Shown: positions 1 through 12,686 of the stretch, in pieces
How the letters are laid out: every line of letters starts with the position of its first letter
How positions within the stretch are numbered: the stretch's first letter is position 1
DNA from: Verrucomicrobia bacterium LP2A
GTDB lineage: Bacteria > Verrucomicrobiota > Verrucomicrobiia > Methylacidiphilales > Methylacidiphilaceae
Assembly (NCBI GenBank): GCA_000526255.1
Contig: JAFS01000001.1
Coordinates: 62,001-126,000 of the forward strand
Direction of reading: 5' to 3'
DNA length: 64,000 nucleotides
Translations under genes and position numbers: made by a program
The notes under the pieces: generated by a model
Seen by the model: the letters and a program-made list of their open reading frames with translations, nothing else
The model's database searches: none
What the model was told of the DNA's origin: nothing

Positions 1-1581
1 CTGGCGGGACTCTTCTATGCGCTCGAGGCATCGAAGGCCGGGACAGTGGCGATCCTGACGAAGGGCGCCGCGCGGGAGTCAAGCACCCTTCATGCGCAAG
101 GCGGCGTCGCTTGTGTCGCCTCGGCGACCGATACCTTCGATCTGCACATTCAAGACACGCTCGATGCCGGGGGTGGGCTTTGCAAGGAAGCGGTTGTCCG
201 CAGAATCGTCGAGGATGGGCCCGACCGAATCCGGGATCTGGCTCGATTGGGAGTCCGCTTTGCCACTCGCCCGGGGGAGGAAGGCGAAATCTGGGATCTG
301 GGGAAAGAGGGGGGCCACAGCCGCCGCCGGATCTTTCACGTGGACGATGCCACGGGAAGGGAAATCGAGCAGGTCCTCCTGCAAGCTGTTTCGGCCAATC
401 CTCGAATTCAGCTCTTGGAGGAGCATCAGGCGATCGATCTGATCACGCTCGGAAAGCTGGGTTATTCCTCCGAGAATCGGTGCGTTGGCTGTTATGTCCT
501 GGACCGCGCCTCGGGCAGAGTCGAGGTCTTCTGCGCTCACCATACCTTGCTTGCGACGGGCGGCTGCGGCAAGGTCTACCTCTATACCTCCAATCCGGAT
601 GTGGCCACCGGGGATGGGGTTGCCATGGCCTTTCGGGCCGGGGTGCCAGTCGCCAACATGGAGTTCATTCAGTTCCATCCCACCTGCCTCTATCACCCGC
701 AGGCAAAGAGCTTCCTGATCAGCGAGGCCTTGCGAGGAGAGAGAGCCCTGCTCGTGAATCACCAGGGAGACCGATTTTTGCCCGATGTTGACCCTCGGGG
801 GGAGCTCGCGCCGCGGGACGTCGTTGCGCGTGCGATCGATGCGGAAATCAAGCGGAGCGGGCATCCCTGCGTCTATCTCGATATCCGCCGGAAGGGGAAG
901 GAGTTCCTCCTAGGGAGGTTTCCAACGATCTACTCCGCCTGTCTTCGCTACGGCATCGATATGGCCGCGGATCTCATTCCCGTGGTGCCGGCGGCCCATT
1001 ACCAGTGTGGAGGGGTGGTCACGGACATTGACGGGCGGACGGAGTTGCCGGGTCTCTGGGCGGCGGGAGAAGTGGCATGCACAGGCTTGCACGGAGCCAA
1101 TCGGCTGGCGAGCAACAGCCTCCTGGAGGCGGTCGTCGTCTCCTATCGGGCAGCCCGAGCGAGCGGCGCGGCGAAGCCGCCTTCACGGAAGGTCGCCATT
1201 CCCCCATGGGATGAGGGATCGTCGGCCGACCCGGACGAACTCGTGGTCGTGGCACATAATTGGCGGGAGATTCGCGAGCTCATGTGGGATTACGTCGGAA
1301 TCGTCCGCACGAGGAAGCGGCTGCGCCGCGCCGGGGTGCGCCTCCGAAACCTGGCGAGGGAGATCCGGGAGTACTACTGGAGCTATCGTCTCAATGCGGA
1401 CTTGATCGATCTCCGGAATCTTGCGCTCGTCGCAGCCTTGATCGTCGACTCGGCGCTCGAGCGCCGGGAGAGCCGTGGGCTACACTACATTCTCGACTTT
1501 CCCGGACTCGACGATACGCGACCTCCCGCTGACACGATTCTTCGATTCTTCGATTCTCCGAGGCTTCGATCGACTGAGTAA
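1..1581 (+). CDS. nadB: L-aspartate oxidase, 5' end outside window
   Basis: NadB oxidises L-aspartate to iminoaspartate with FAD, the first step of de novo NAD synthesis, in the cytosol. The frame is open from base 1 and the residues before the first possible start (GTG at 46) already read like family sequence, so the N-terminal Rossmann motif lies upstream. Visible family motifs are ATGGCGKVY, the EFIQFHPT block, the ALRGERA substrate arginine region, HYQCGGVVTD and the FAD-binding GLHGANRLASNSLLE. The C-terminal helical part is present (DYVGIVRTRKRL). Succinate dehydrogenase flavoproteins share the fold, but the short length and these motifs favour NadB. The gene converges on the glycosyltransferase that follows. 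Confidence 0.93.
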   Translation: MAGLFYALEASKAGTVAILTKGAARESSTLHAQGGVACVASATDTFDLHIQDTLDAGGGLCKEAVVRRIVEDGPDRIRDLARLGVRFATRPGEEGEIWDLGKEGGHSRRRIFHVDDATGREIEQVLLQAVSANPRIQLLEEHQAIDLITLGKLGYSSENRCVGCYVLDRASGRVEVFCAHHTLLATGGCGKVYLYTSNPDVATGDGVAMAFRAGVPVANMEFIQFHPTCLYHPQAKSFLISEALRGERALLVNHQGDRFLPDVDPRGELAPRDVVARAIDAEIKRSGHPCVYLDIRRKGKEFLLGRFPTIYSACLRYGIDMAADLIPVVPAAHYQCGGVVTDIDGRTELPGLWAAGEVACTGLHGANRLASNSLLEAVVVSYRAARASGAAKPPSRKVAIPPWDEGSSADPDELVVVAHNWREIRELMWDYVGIVRTRKRLRRAGVRLRNLAREIREYYWSYRLNADLIDLRNLALVAALIVDSALERRESRGLHYILDFPGLDDTRPPADTILRFFDSPRLRSTE

Positions 1582-1648
1582 GCTTCGTCCCGCTCCGAGT
1601 CTTGCACCGAGCCTGCGGATGAAAACCAGAGGGGCGTTTTTGTCGGCT

Positions 1649-3436
1649 TCATTGCGGCTTCGGTGGAATCTTCTCCGGACCCGGCAGAGAGCGGACTTCC
1701 AAGTCGACCCAGGAAAAGCGGGCCGAATCGAAGCCCTCGATTCGCGTTGCGCCAAGCCATCCGTCGTTGGATCGGACGGGAGAGGCCGAGAAGGGAGAGG
1801 AATCGCGGAGGGGCGGGCGTCCGGAGAAGAGCCATCGGAACGCATCCTGCAAGGTTCTCTCCCGCCGGAGCCGAATGGAGAATGAGGCTGCCATCCCGCG
1901 CGAGGGATCGTCAGGCCCTCCCTGCTCCGAATCCATGAGCCATCTTCGGCCGGAGTAGAAGACCAGGCTTGGTTCCGTATAGCCGCTCGCCCGGAAAACG
2001 GTGTCTGGCGGAAGACTCTTCCATAGGGGGCGGAGGGTGAGCGCCGGCTCGACGATCCGCAAGCTCGCTCCCAGCAGCCAGAAGCACCCTGCGAGAGCGA
2101 AGGTCGAAACGATACCGAGACCGAGGGGGAGAAGCCGGGAAGGTCGGGAACCGGGCGCAGCGAGGCAATTCGAGAAGAGAATCGCCTTTGCCGCGATCAC
2201 CAAAAGGCAGAGGGAGAAGAGGATCCCGGCGAGCGCCCAAAGCGCGAGCCGCAGCGCCGCGAAACGGGGCTCCCACGGGCGCGTAAGCGTCGCCAAGAGG
2301 GCAAGGCAGCCGCCGAGGAAGCCGACGCTCCAGACAGACCAGAAAAGGGTCAGGCTCACTGCGCGAGAACGGGCCGTCGTTGTCGCGGCCTGCCCCAAGA
2401 GAAGAAAGAAAGCAGGGAAGCCGGGCAAAAGATAATGGGGTAGCTGGGTCGCATAGGGAGTGAAGAGGAAAAAGGGAGCCAAAAACCAGGCGACGAGGAA
2501 GGCGGAGCGGGATGAATAGCTCCCCCGAAGCGAGACAAGAATCCAGCCGAAAAAGGCCGACCAGGGAAAAAGGCTCACGAGAGAGGAAACGAGGTAGTAG
2601 CCCCAGAAATGGGGTCGACCGTCGAAGGCTTCCACGCCCCGGCGGAGGACATGCTCGCCCATCCCCTGGGTCCAAAAGGCACCGTGCGTCGAAAGCAGAG
2701 CCGGGATTCCCCAGAGTGCCACGATCCCCGTCGCGACCAGTGCGCCTTTGAGGAAGTGGAGTCGGCCCCACGGAGCGGGTTTTCTCCACAGGATGAGGCG
2801 CCAGAGCAGGAGGGTCGCCAAAGGTACGGCCCACGCGATCGGGCCCTTCGCGAGAAAGCCGAGTCCGAGGGAGATCCAGAGAATCCAAAACCAGGTCGAT
2901 TTGGCGCCCTCCAGAAGGCGGAGAATCGCCCATTGGGCCAACACGATCGAGACGACCATCGGCATATCGGCTGCGGCAAGTCGACCGTGAATCAGGATCT
3001 GAAGAGAGGTGGCGGTCGACAGAGCAGCTACGACTCCGCCGCGAAAGCCGAAAAAAGATCTCCCAATCAGGAACATGAGGAGGCAGAGAAGAGCGCTGAG
3101 GGCGATGGATGGCATGCGAGCCCCGAGCTCGTTCTCTCCGAAAACGCGATAGCTGATCCCCATGAGCCAATAGATCAAGGGAGGCTTATCGAGCCGATAG
3201 ACGCCGTTGAAGTAGGGCACGCACCATTCGCCGCGCTCCGCCATTTCCCGAGTCGCTTCGGCGAAGCGGGGCTCATCCCGGTCGATCAGGGGCAGGAGAG
3301 CGGACCCGGACACGGAGAGCAAGAACGCGACCAGGGCGAGAAGGAACGAAATCCATCGGACCGGCGAGGGGCTTTCTCCGAACCGGAAACCGACCGGTGA
3401 CCGCGCGGCAGGCAATGCGCCGGAGGTGTCGCTCAC
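1649..3436 (-). CDS. ArnT-like GT39 family membrane glycosyltransferase
   Basis: A 595-residue polytopic inner-membrane protein with a GTG start. The first TM helix (about residues 28-50) is followed by the periplasmic loop motif DRDEPRFAE, which carries the acidic pair typical of GT39/ArnT-type transferases, then ERGEW and a DKPPLIYW block. About a dozen hydrophobic segments and a soluble C-terminal part follow. The family moves a sugar from a polyprenyl-phosphate donor to lipid A, protein or another lipid on the periplasmic side; the acceptor cannot be read here. It stands alone, divergent from the rrn operon and convergent with nadB. Confidence 0.85.
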   Translation of the reverse strand: MSDTSGALPAARSPVGFRFGESPSPVRWISFLLALVAFLLSVSGSALLPLIDRDEPRFAEATREMAERGEWCVPYFNGVYRLDKPPLIYWLMGISYRVFGENELGARMPSIALSALLCLLMFLIGRSFFGFRGGVVAALSTATSLQILIHGRLAAADMPMVVSIVLAQWAILRLLEGAKSTWFWILWISLGLGFLAKGPIAWAVPLATLLLWRLILWRKPAPWGRLHFLKGALVATGIVALWGIPALLSTHGAFWTQGMGEHVLRRGVEAFDGRPHFWGYYLVSSLVSLFPWSAFFGWILVSLRGSYSSRSAFLVAWFLAPFFLFTPYATQLPHYLLPGFPAFFLLLGQAATTTARSRAVSLTLFWSVWSVGFLGGCLALLATLTRPWEPRFAALRLALWALAGILFSLCLLVIAAKAILFSNCLAAPGSRPSRLLPLGLGIVSTFALAGCFWLLGASLRIVEPALTLRPLWKSLPPDTVFRASGYTEPSLVFYSGRRWLMDSEQGGPDDPSRGMAASFSIRLRRERTLQDAFRWLFSGRPPLRDSSPFSASPVRSNDGWLGATRIEGFDSARFSWVDLEVRSLPGPEKIPPKPQ

Positions 3437-3552
3437 GATGGGACTATCCCATGGAGTTCGGACGAGATCTTGTCAAATCTCCGAATGGATCTTTCTTCAA
3501 AGGACGCCGAATGGAAGAAGCACCCCTGGAGGCATTTTTTTTCGAAAAGGGC

Positions 3553-3581
3553 TTGTCAATCGGAGCGCCTTTCAGCATATT
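3553..3581 (+). promoter_or_regulatory. candidate rrn promoter
   Basis: A TTGTCA hexamer, a 17-nt spacer and CATATT lie about 205 nt before the predicted 16S start and upstream of the boxA and processing stem. Spacing is ideal for a housekeeping sigma-70 promoter and each box has one or two mismatches to consensus. It is the best match I see in the 350-base leader at 3437-3786. Confidence 0.5.
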
Positions 3582-3633
3582 CATTCTCCTTCGCCGGAAA
3601 TTCGGCGGCCCTGCGCTGGAAGGCGCGGGAGAC

Positions 3634-3645
3634 GATCTTTGAAAA
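3634..3645 (+). promoter_or_regulatory. boxA-like rrn antitermination element (16S leader)
   Basis: GATCTTTGAAAA closely matches the rrn boxA bound by NusB/NusE, and nearly repeats at 5776-5787 ahead of the 23S gene. It lies between the candidate promoter and the 16S processing stem, the usual place. Confidence 0.55.
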
Positions 3646-3659
3646 TGGTTTCGCCAAAG

Positions 3660-3690
3660 CGAAACAGAATTGAATTGTGCGGGACGCCCA
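3660..3690 (+). repeat. 16S pre-rRNA processing stem, 5' arm
   Basis: These 31 bases are the reverse complement of 5434-5464 with only two mismatches. The two arms bracket the 16S gene, so the transcript would fold into the long helix cut by RNase III when pre-16S is released. Confidence 0.85.
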
Positions 3691-3786
3691 AGTTTCGTAA
3701 AGAGCTTTGTGACGCTGCCCGGCCTTCGGCAACGGAGGACGGGATAGCAATCCCGGCTTGACCGGGAAAGTCAGCATCATCTCTTC

Positions 3787-5325
<1,539 letters not shown>

Positions 5326-5433
5326 TAGGTCCGGGTCGAAGAAGGGCTTCGGCCGTTCGACGACTTTCCGGACTAGGTCGACTTCCCTCGAAGGGAAACT
5401 CGAGAGGGAAGCGGGATTCCGCAAGGAGTTCCA

Positions 5434-5464
5434 TGGGCGTCACGCACAATTCAATTCTGCTTCG
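5434..5464 (+). repeat. 16S pre-rRNA processing stem, 3' arm
   Basis: Partner of the arm at 3660-3690: 29 of 31 bases pair. It lies in the 16S-tRNA-Ala spacer. Confidence 0.85.
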
Positions 5465-5516
5465 TTAGAAGTCATTAGCCGCTTGATGGGCGCATAGGTA
5501 TGCTCTTCCGAGCGAA

Positions 5517-5589
5517 GGGGGCATAGCTCAGTTGGTAGAGCGACAGCTTTGCACGCTGTAGGTCAGGGGTTCGAATCCCCTTGCCTCCA
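5517..5589 (+). tRNA. tRNA-Ala (TGC)
   Basis: A 73-nt cloverleaf. The acceptor stem GGGGGCA pairs with TGCCTCC including one G-U pair, the D-arm is GCTCAGTTGGTAGAGC, the anticodon stem ACAGC/GCTGT holds a loop reading TGC, and the T-arm is GGGGTTCGAATCCCC. CCA is not encoded. It lies in the 16S-23S spacer and precedes tRNA-Ile, the reverse of the more familiar Ile-Ala order. Confidence 0.97.
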
Positions 5590-5621
5590 GGGTGCAGCAA
5601 CTTTCGTTTCTGTCTTTCGAG

Positions 5622-5695
5622 GGGCCTGTAGCTCAGTTGGTTAGAGCATGCGCTTGATAAGCGCAGGGTCACTGGTTCGAGCCCAGTCAGGCCCA
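5622..5695 (+). tRNA. tRNA-Ile (GAT)
   Basis: A 74-nt cloverleaf. The acceptor GGGCCTG pairs with CAGGCCC, the anticodon loop TTGATAA gives GAT, and the T-arm is CTGGTTCGAGCCCAG. CCA is not encoded. It is second in the rrn spacer, 32 nt after tRNA-Ala. Confidence 0.97.
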
Positions 5696-5771
5696 GCAAT
5701 CGGAATGGCAGCGGCATGGAGGCGGGAGCTCGCGATGGGCGCTGGCCTTCATTCCCTTGCCATTGAGGCGA

Positions 5772-5810
5772 AGCCGTTCTTTGAAAACTGCAGGCAACAG
5801 AAGAGAAGCC
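5772..5810 (+). repeat. 23S pre-rRNA processing stem, 5' arm, with embedded boxA
   Basis: This stretch is largely the reverse complement of 8751-8790, and the two arms bracket the 23S gene as an RNase III processing helix. It contains GTTCTTTGAAAACT (5776-5789), which matches the Bacillus-type rrn boxA and resembles the element at 3634. Confidence 0.8.
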
Positions 5811-5878
5811 ATTATAGCTTCTGCCAGTGTCTTGAAGAGATCCGCGCGTAAGCGTGGAAGCTCAAGAGAGATTGTGAC

Positions 5879-8735
<2,857 letters not shown>

Positions 8736-8750
8736 CACGGCAGGCTATGC

Positions 8751-8790
8751 GGCTGATCTTCTGTTTGCCTGTAGTTTTCAAGGAACGGCT
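8751..8790 (+). repeat. 23S pre-rRNA processing stem, 3' arm
   Basis: Partner of 5772-5810. The longest uninterrupted matches are around TTTTCAAGGAACGGCT and CTTCTGTTTGCCTG. Confidence 0.8.
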
Positions 8791-8827
8791 GCGACCAGGC
8801 GTCTGCCAAGGGGCAATGATCGGCAGA

Positions 8828-8946
8828 GGCCTGGTGATCCTAGAGACGTGGAACCACCCGTTCCCATCCCGAACACGGAAGTGAAACGCGTCATCGCCGA
8901 TGGTAGTGCGCCGATAGGGCGTGCGAGAGTAGGTCGTTGCCAGGTT
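8828..8946 (+). rRNA. rrf: 5S ribosomal RNA
   Basis: About 118 nt. Helix I forms from CCTGG (8830-8834) and CCAGG (8940-8944). The internal CCCATCCCGAACACGGAAGT block and GATGGTAGT near 8899 are typical of bacterial 5S. The exact ends may shift by 1-3 bases. Confidence 0.95.
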
Positions 8947-8948
8947 CG

Positions 8949-8986
8949 CCCCCCTTTCGCTCTTCGGAGTGGAAGGGGGGCTTTTT
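8949..8986 (+). terminator. rrn operon intrinsic terminator
   Basis: A 14-bp stem starting CCCCCCTTT and closing GGGGGG, with two G-T pairs and a TTCG tetraloop, is followed by CTTTTTG. It sits immediately after 5S and is a textbook Rho-independent terminator. Confidence 0.93.
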
Positions 8987-9097
8987 GTTTGAGAGCCGAA
9001 GAGCTTGGGGGTGGACGGCGCCGCGTTCGGGTTTCGGCAAGGCTCGTTCCGGGCGCGCCGGGTAGGATGCGAATGGATCGGCGGTAAGGAAGCGCTG

Positions 9098-10123
9098 TCA
9101 GGCGTCCGCGGGGCGGCGGCTGGCAGCGGCATGCTCTAGCGAACGTGAGGAAGAATCTCCGAGGGGGCGGCGAGCGAGGACGATATTGTACGCGTTGCCG
9201 AAGACGAATGCCTTCGAAGTGCTCCCAATGATCCGTTCCAAGTGGACCATCGTTCGCATCCGGAGGCGAAACTTCCAGAGCAGCAGGCGGCGGATGAAGC
9301 TCCAAGTCAGGCCCCAGACCCAAAACGGGAGTTGGCGGTAACGAATCGGGGCGAACCCGAGTCGGCGCATCTTGAAGACGAGAAGATTGGCGCCGAAGAA
9401 GTTGTAGTGCCAATTCTCAAAGAACGCCGTAACGTTTCGGTAGTCCTGCTCTCGCCGACAACCGTCCAGGGACCCGGGAGAGAGAATCAAGAGTCGGCCC
9501 CCCGGCTTGAGCAGTCGCCAGCAGTGCGCGAGCCAGGCATCCAGATCCTTCGTATATCCGATCGATTCCAAGGAGTAGATGGCATCGAAAGTCTTTTCTG
9601 GGAGGCTCAGGGAGTCGAAGTCGGCGACGATCGCCTTTACGCGCCCGCCGAAACGCTTGGATGTCCGTTGGCAGATGTCCGCTTGTGCTGGAGAGTTGGT
9701 GACGCACAGCACTTCGATGTCGCAACGACCGGCAAGGTAGCGGGCGGTCGCGCCCGAACCGCATCCGAGGTCCAGGAGACGCATTCCGGGCTCTGGCTCC
9801 AGGAGGGTGTAGACGGGCTGGTAAGGAGGGGCGAAGATTGAAGGTGGGAAAACGCAGGTGCAGTAGTTCTCATTCTCGCCAAGATAGAGACGAAAGACAT
9901 CGTCGTAGGTGCGATTCTGATCGTCGTGCTGGAGAAGGTCGTCAAGCTTCGGGGTCCACTCGACCAGCTGCCGTCGTTCGAACTCGTTGAGCTCATGGCC
10001 GATCTCTTCCGCGCTCTTGAGGTGCGTGACGAGAAGGAAGAGTAGGGAATGGAACAGGTTATAGGCGGCAAAGAGCCCCGCGACGATTCCGGCGGCCAGC
10101 AGCAAGATTGAGACGGGAGCCAC
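9098..10123 (-). CDS. membrane-anchored SAM-dependent methyltransferase
   Basis: The chosen GTG start (10123) lies two bases past the stop of the preceding lipoprotein gene and gives 341 residues; the frame is open further upstream, so the start is not certain. An N-terminal hydrophobic stretch (about residues 4-33) is followed by a class I methyltransferase fold: motif I LLDLGCGSGA, an acidic motif near IVADFDSL, then LKPGGRLLILSP. The overall layout resembles type 11/sterol- or fatty-acid-type methyltransferases, so a lipid-like substrate at the membrane is plausible but unproven. It is the last gene of the lipoprotein array and probably cotranscribed with it. Confidence 0.72.
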   Translation of the reverse strand: MAPVSILLLAAGIVAGLFAAYNLFHSLLFLLVTHLKSAEEIGHELNEFERRQLVEWTPKLDDLLQHDDQNRTYDDVFRLYLGENENYCTCVFPPSIFAPPYQPVYTLLEPEPGMRLLDLGCGSGATARYLAGRCDIEVLCVTNSPAQADICQRTSKRFGGRVKAIVADFDSLSLPEKTFDAIYSLESIGYTKDLDAWLAHCWRLLKPGGRLLILSPGSLDGCRREQDYRNVTAFFENWHYNFFGANLLVFKMRRLGFAPIRYRQLPFWVWGLTWSFIRRLLLWKFRLRMRTMVHLERIIGSTSKAFVFGNAYNIVLARRPLGDSSSRSLEHAAASRRPADA

Positions 10124-10125
10124 GA

Positions 10126-10743
10126 CTATTGGGCGTTCGGAGCATTCGAAGCTTGGGCGGACGGGGGCCGCGGGGCAGCGAGAGTCCTGAATTGGTTCGG
10201 AACCGACGTAGACCGGGGCTTGCCGCCGGAAAGGGAGGCCTTGGGCTTCTCGGGGAGGTATTTTGCTACCCACCAGCGGGACTGCCCGCCTTGCGTGGCC
10301 GAGAGGACGGCTGCGACAGGACCGACGAACGTAACGGCCGGTCCGCTGGCCAGGGCCCCGAGCATGAGGGCGTTCTGGGTGGCTGCTGCTGCGCCGGAGG
10401 TTACTCCGCCGGCAGTGGCTCCGTAATCCTGATAGGTGAGGATCGCGTCCCCATGCATCTTTTTGGCCGCGTTGGCGACGTCCTTGAGGAGATCTCCTTT
10501 GCGAAGTGCACTCCGGCGGTCATGAATGACGCCGACGATCTGATAAGGGCGAGGCGGCTGGCCGTCACTCCAGACATCGATTCCGTTCACCTTGCGGAGA
10601 ACGGCTCCCTTCCCCACCGTCTTAGTGCCATTTTCCACGGGGATGTACGTCGTGTTAGCGCAAGCGGCCAGGCAGACGAGGAGGGGGAGGAAACAAAGAG
10701 GACGGCCGATGGAAGCCCTGATGCACGCCAGAAAGGCTTTCAT
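10126..10743 (-). CDS. array lipoprotein, copy 4 (TYIP subtype)
   Basis: A 205-residue predicted lipoprotein of unknown function. The N-terminus has basic residues, a hydrophobic core and the lipobox LAAC, followed by TTYIP. Shared landmarks with its three neighbours are GKGA, GIDVWSDG, PRPYQIVGVIHD, KKM.GDAIL, a Gly/Ala-rich middle and a SRWWVAKYLP block near the end, then a Pro/Ser-rich tail. An upstream start at 10785 is possible, but the inner ATG sits just before the signal peptide. It most resembles copy 2 of the array. The stop is two bases before the methyltransferase start. Confidence 0.75.
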   Translation of the reverse strand: MKAFLACIRASIGRPLCFLPLLVCLAACANTTYIPVENGTKTVGKGAVLRKVNGIDVWSDGQPPRPYQIVGVIHDRRSALRKGDLLKDVANAAKKMHGDAILTYQDYGATAGGVTSGAAAATQNALMLGALASGPAVTFVGPVAAVLSATQGGQSRWWVAKYLPEKPKASLSGGKPRSTSVPNQFRTLAAPRPPSAQASNAPNAQ

Positions 10744-10765
10744 AAGAAGTGGGCGGGGATCGCCG

Positions 10766-11323
10766 TCATTCCGTTTTCCTTGCACCCGACTTTGTGCCGC
10801 TTGGCAGGTAGCGGATCACCCACCAGCGGGATTGGCCGGTTCCCGCCGAGGAAAGGCCTCCGGCGGCGGCCCCGCCGTACGCGGCGCTCGCGGCAACTCC
10901 CGTGCCCAATTGGGACGAATTTCCCATGTTGCCCGATGCGCCGCTTACCGCGGCCACTCCGGCGCTCATGGTCGCCGCGTAACTTTGGTATTCGAGGATT
11001 CCCTGTCCGCCCATTCGTTTTGCTTTTCTGGTGACATCCTTGAGGATCGAGTCGCGGAAGAAGCCGCTTCGACTGTCGTAGACGACCCCGATCACCTCGT
11101 ATTTACGAGGAGGGGTGCCGTCGGTCCAGACATCGATCCCGTTGATGATCCGTCTGGCCGCGATGCCCTTCCCTTGCTGTTCGTTGGCGCCAACGAAGGG
11201 ATAATACCGTGTCTGCGCGCACGCACCGAGGAGGAGGAGGACGCTGCCGGCCGCAAGAAGGGAGCGGATGTAGGTTAGGCGAATCGGTGGGTTTCGGGGA
11301 GTGGCTCGTGGATGACGTCTCAT
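10766..11323 (-). CDS. array lipoprotein, copy 3 (YYP subtype)
   Basis: A 185-residue predicted lipoprotein. The ATG at 11323 precedes a signal peptide with lipobox LGAC and then AQTRYYPFVGAN. The frame stays open to 11650, but that part is low in sense and the inner start fits the signal peptide. The core blocks GIDVWTDG, RKYEVIGVVYD, KRMGGQGILEY and SRWWVIRYLP match the other array members, and it pairs best with copy 1. The 180-base gap before it (11324-11502) shows nothing recognisable. Function unknown. Confidence 0.73.
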   Translation of the reverse strand: MRRHPRATPRNPPIRLTYIRSLLAAGSVLLLLGACAQTRYYPFVGANEQQGKGIAARRIINGIDVWTDGTPPRKYEVIGVVYDSRSGFFRDSILKDVTRKAKRMGGQGILEYQSYAATMSAGVAAVSGASGNMGNSSQLGTGVAASAAYGGAAAGGLSSAGTGQSRWWVIRYLPSGTKSGARKTE

Positions 11324-11502
11324 TTTTTCTTGTCGTCTCCCCGTTGAGCCTTTCAGCCGGAGCCAACGGGTGCTGGCGCACGAAGGCGCTCCAGGGATAG
11401 TCGAGAGTAAACGCCCTGTCAACCGGAGGATGAACCCACCAGCAAAATCCCGAAGTCCGGAAGACGGCTGCCCGGGGGAGAATGCAGGTGGAGAGCCGCT
11501 CT

Positions 11503-12105
11503 CTATGGCGCGGCTGCGGTCGTGCTCGTCGGTCCGGACGGAGACAGCAGAGCTGCCGGAGCTGCGGGCCGCTTCGGAGCCGCGGAAGACGGTGTTGCGG
11601 GCTCGGCTGCGGTGCTCTTGGGCTCCTCCGGGAGATATTTGGCGGCCCACCAGCGCGAGGTACCCCCTTGGGCGGCACCGAGTGCAATAACCGCCGGTCC
11701 GGCGACAAGCAGGCCCGGGCCGGTCGCTGCGACAAGCGAGCCTACCCAGATCATGTTGCCGGCGGCGGCTCCGGCTGCCGCAGTGGCTCCTCCCATCTGC
11801 AAGGAGTAGTCGTGATATTCAAGGATCGCGTCCGCCCCCATCTTCTTCGCCACCTTGGCCAGATCGTCTTGCAATGTGCTCTTTCGGAGGCCGCTTCGGT
11901 TGTCGTGGATGACGCCGACGATCTTGTAAGGTCGGGGGGGGAGGCCGTCGGTCCAGAAGTCGATTCCTTTGATCCTATGGAGACTGGCTCCCTTACCGAC
12001 GGTGCGGGCTCCCCCTTTGTAAGGAATATAGGTCGTGGTAGCGCAAGCAGTGAAGAAGAACGGCAGAAGCAGGCAGCCGGAGTAGAAGAGATTCCGGACG
12101 TTCAT
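11503..12105 (-). CDS. array lipoprotein, copy 2 (TYIP subtype)
   Basis: A 200-residue predicted lipoprotein. Its ATG overlaps the stop of copy 1 in the form ATGA, which argues strongly for this start and for translational coupling. The signal peptide ends at lipobox FTAC followed by ATTTYIP. The blocks GKGAS, GIDFWTDG, PRPYKIVGVIHD, KKMGADAILEYHDY and SRWWAAKYLP parallel copy 4 most closely. The tail is Ala/Pro/Ser/Thr-rich. Unknown function; likely periplasm-facing. Confidence 0.76.
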   Translation of the reverse strand: MNVRNLFYSGCLLLPFFFTACATTTYIPYKGGARTVGKGASLHRIKGIDFWTDGLPPRPYKIVGVIHDNRSGLRKSTLQDDLAKVAKKMGADAILEYHDYSLQMGGATAAAGAAAGNMIWVGSLVAATGPGLLVAGPAVIALGAAQGGTSRWWAAKYLPEEPKSTAAEPATPSSAAPKRPAAPAALLSPSGPTSTTAAAP

Positions 12106-12686
12106 GAGGGATGGGCTGATCCTGGTTCCTGTTCCTTTGCCGGCCGGACTTTCGGCGGCTTCGCCTCTCTGGAAGGAGACTCCTGGTAACGGAAGACCCA
12201 CCAGCGGGAAGCGCCCGCCCATCCCCCTCCGAGTCCTGCCGAGGCTGGTCCGGCGAAGGCGAGCCAGGAGGAAGCGGTCGAGCCGTATGCTTGCGGCAGC
12301 TGGTCGGCGTTGCTGCCGAAGCCGCTGGCGGAAGCGGCGAAGGAGCTCATGGCGGTCGAGTAGGCTTTGTACTCGATGACGCCCTGGGCCCCCATCTTCT
12401 TTGCCTTCTTGACCACGTCCCTGAGGAGTGCGGCGTGCAGGATGCCGCTCCGATGATCGTGGATCACGCCGACGATCGTGTAGCGGCGAGTCGGGAGGCC
12501 ATCGCTCCAGACCTCGATCCCGTCGATCGCCCGCTCGCCGCCCCCTCCCTTGCCCAACTGCGTGTTCGCCCCGACGTAGGGATAGTAGTGGGTCTGGGCG
12601 CAGCCTCCGAGCAAGACAAGGGCCGCCGTGCGCAGAAGGGCATAGATCGGAAAGAGGCGGGTGGACTGGCTGTGCGGCTTGGGCAT
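12102..12686 (-). CDS. array lipoprotein, copy 1 (YYP subtype)
   Basis: A 194-residue predicted lipoprotein and first gene of the array. The signal peptide ends at lipobox LGGC and is followed by AQTHYYPYVGAN, very close to copy 3. It shares GIEVWSDG, RRYTIVGVIHD, KKMGAQGVIEY and SRWWVFRYQ with the others. No catalytic motif is visible in any copy, so a structural or binding role is more likely than an enzyme, but that is inference. The 242-base gap to the divergent isocitrate dehydrogenase gene should hold both promoters; I could not fix their boxes. Confidence 0.76.
   Translation of the reverse strand: MPKPHSQSTRLFPIYALLRTAALVLLGGCAQTHYYPYVGANTQLGKGGGGERAIDGIEVWSDGLPTRRYTIVGVIHDHRSGILHAALLRDVVKKAKKMGAQGVIEYKAYSTAMSSFAASASGFGSNADQLPQAYGSTASSWLAFAGPASAGLGGGWAGASRWWVFRYQESPSREAKPPKVRPAKEQEPGSAHPS

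Noticed and set aside
1911-3170. Second minus-strand frame inside the GT39 gene
   Set aside because: Out of frame with the gene whose TM pattern and motifs are real; Arg/Pro/Ser-rich.
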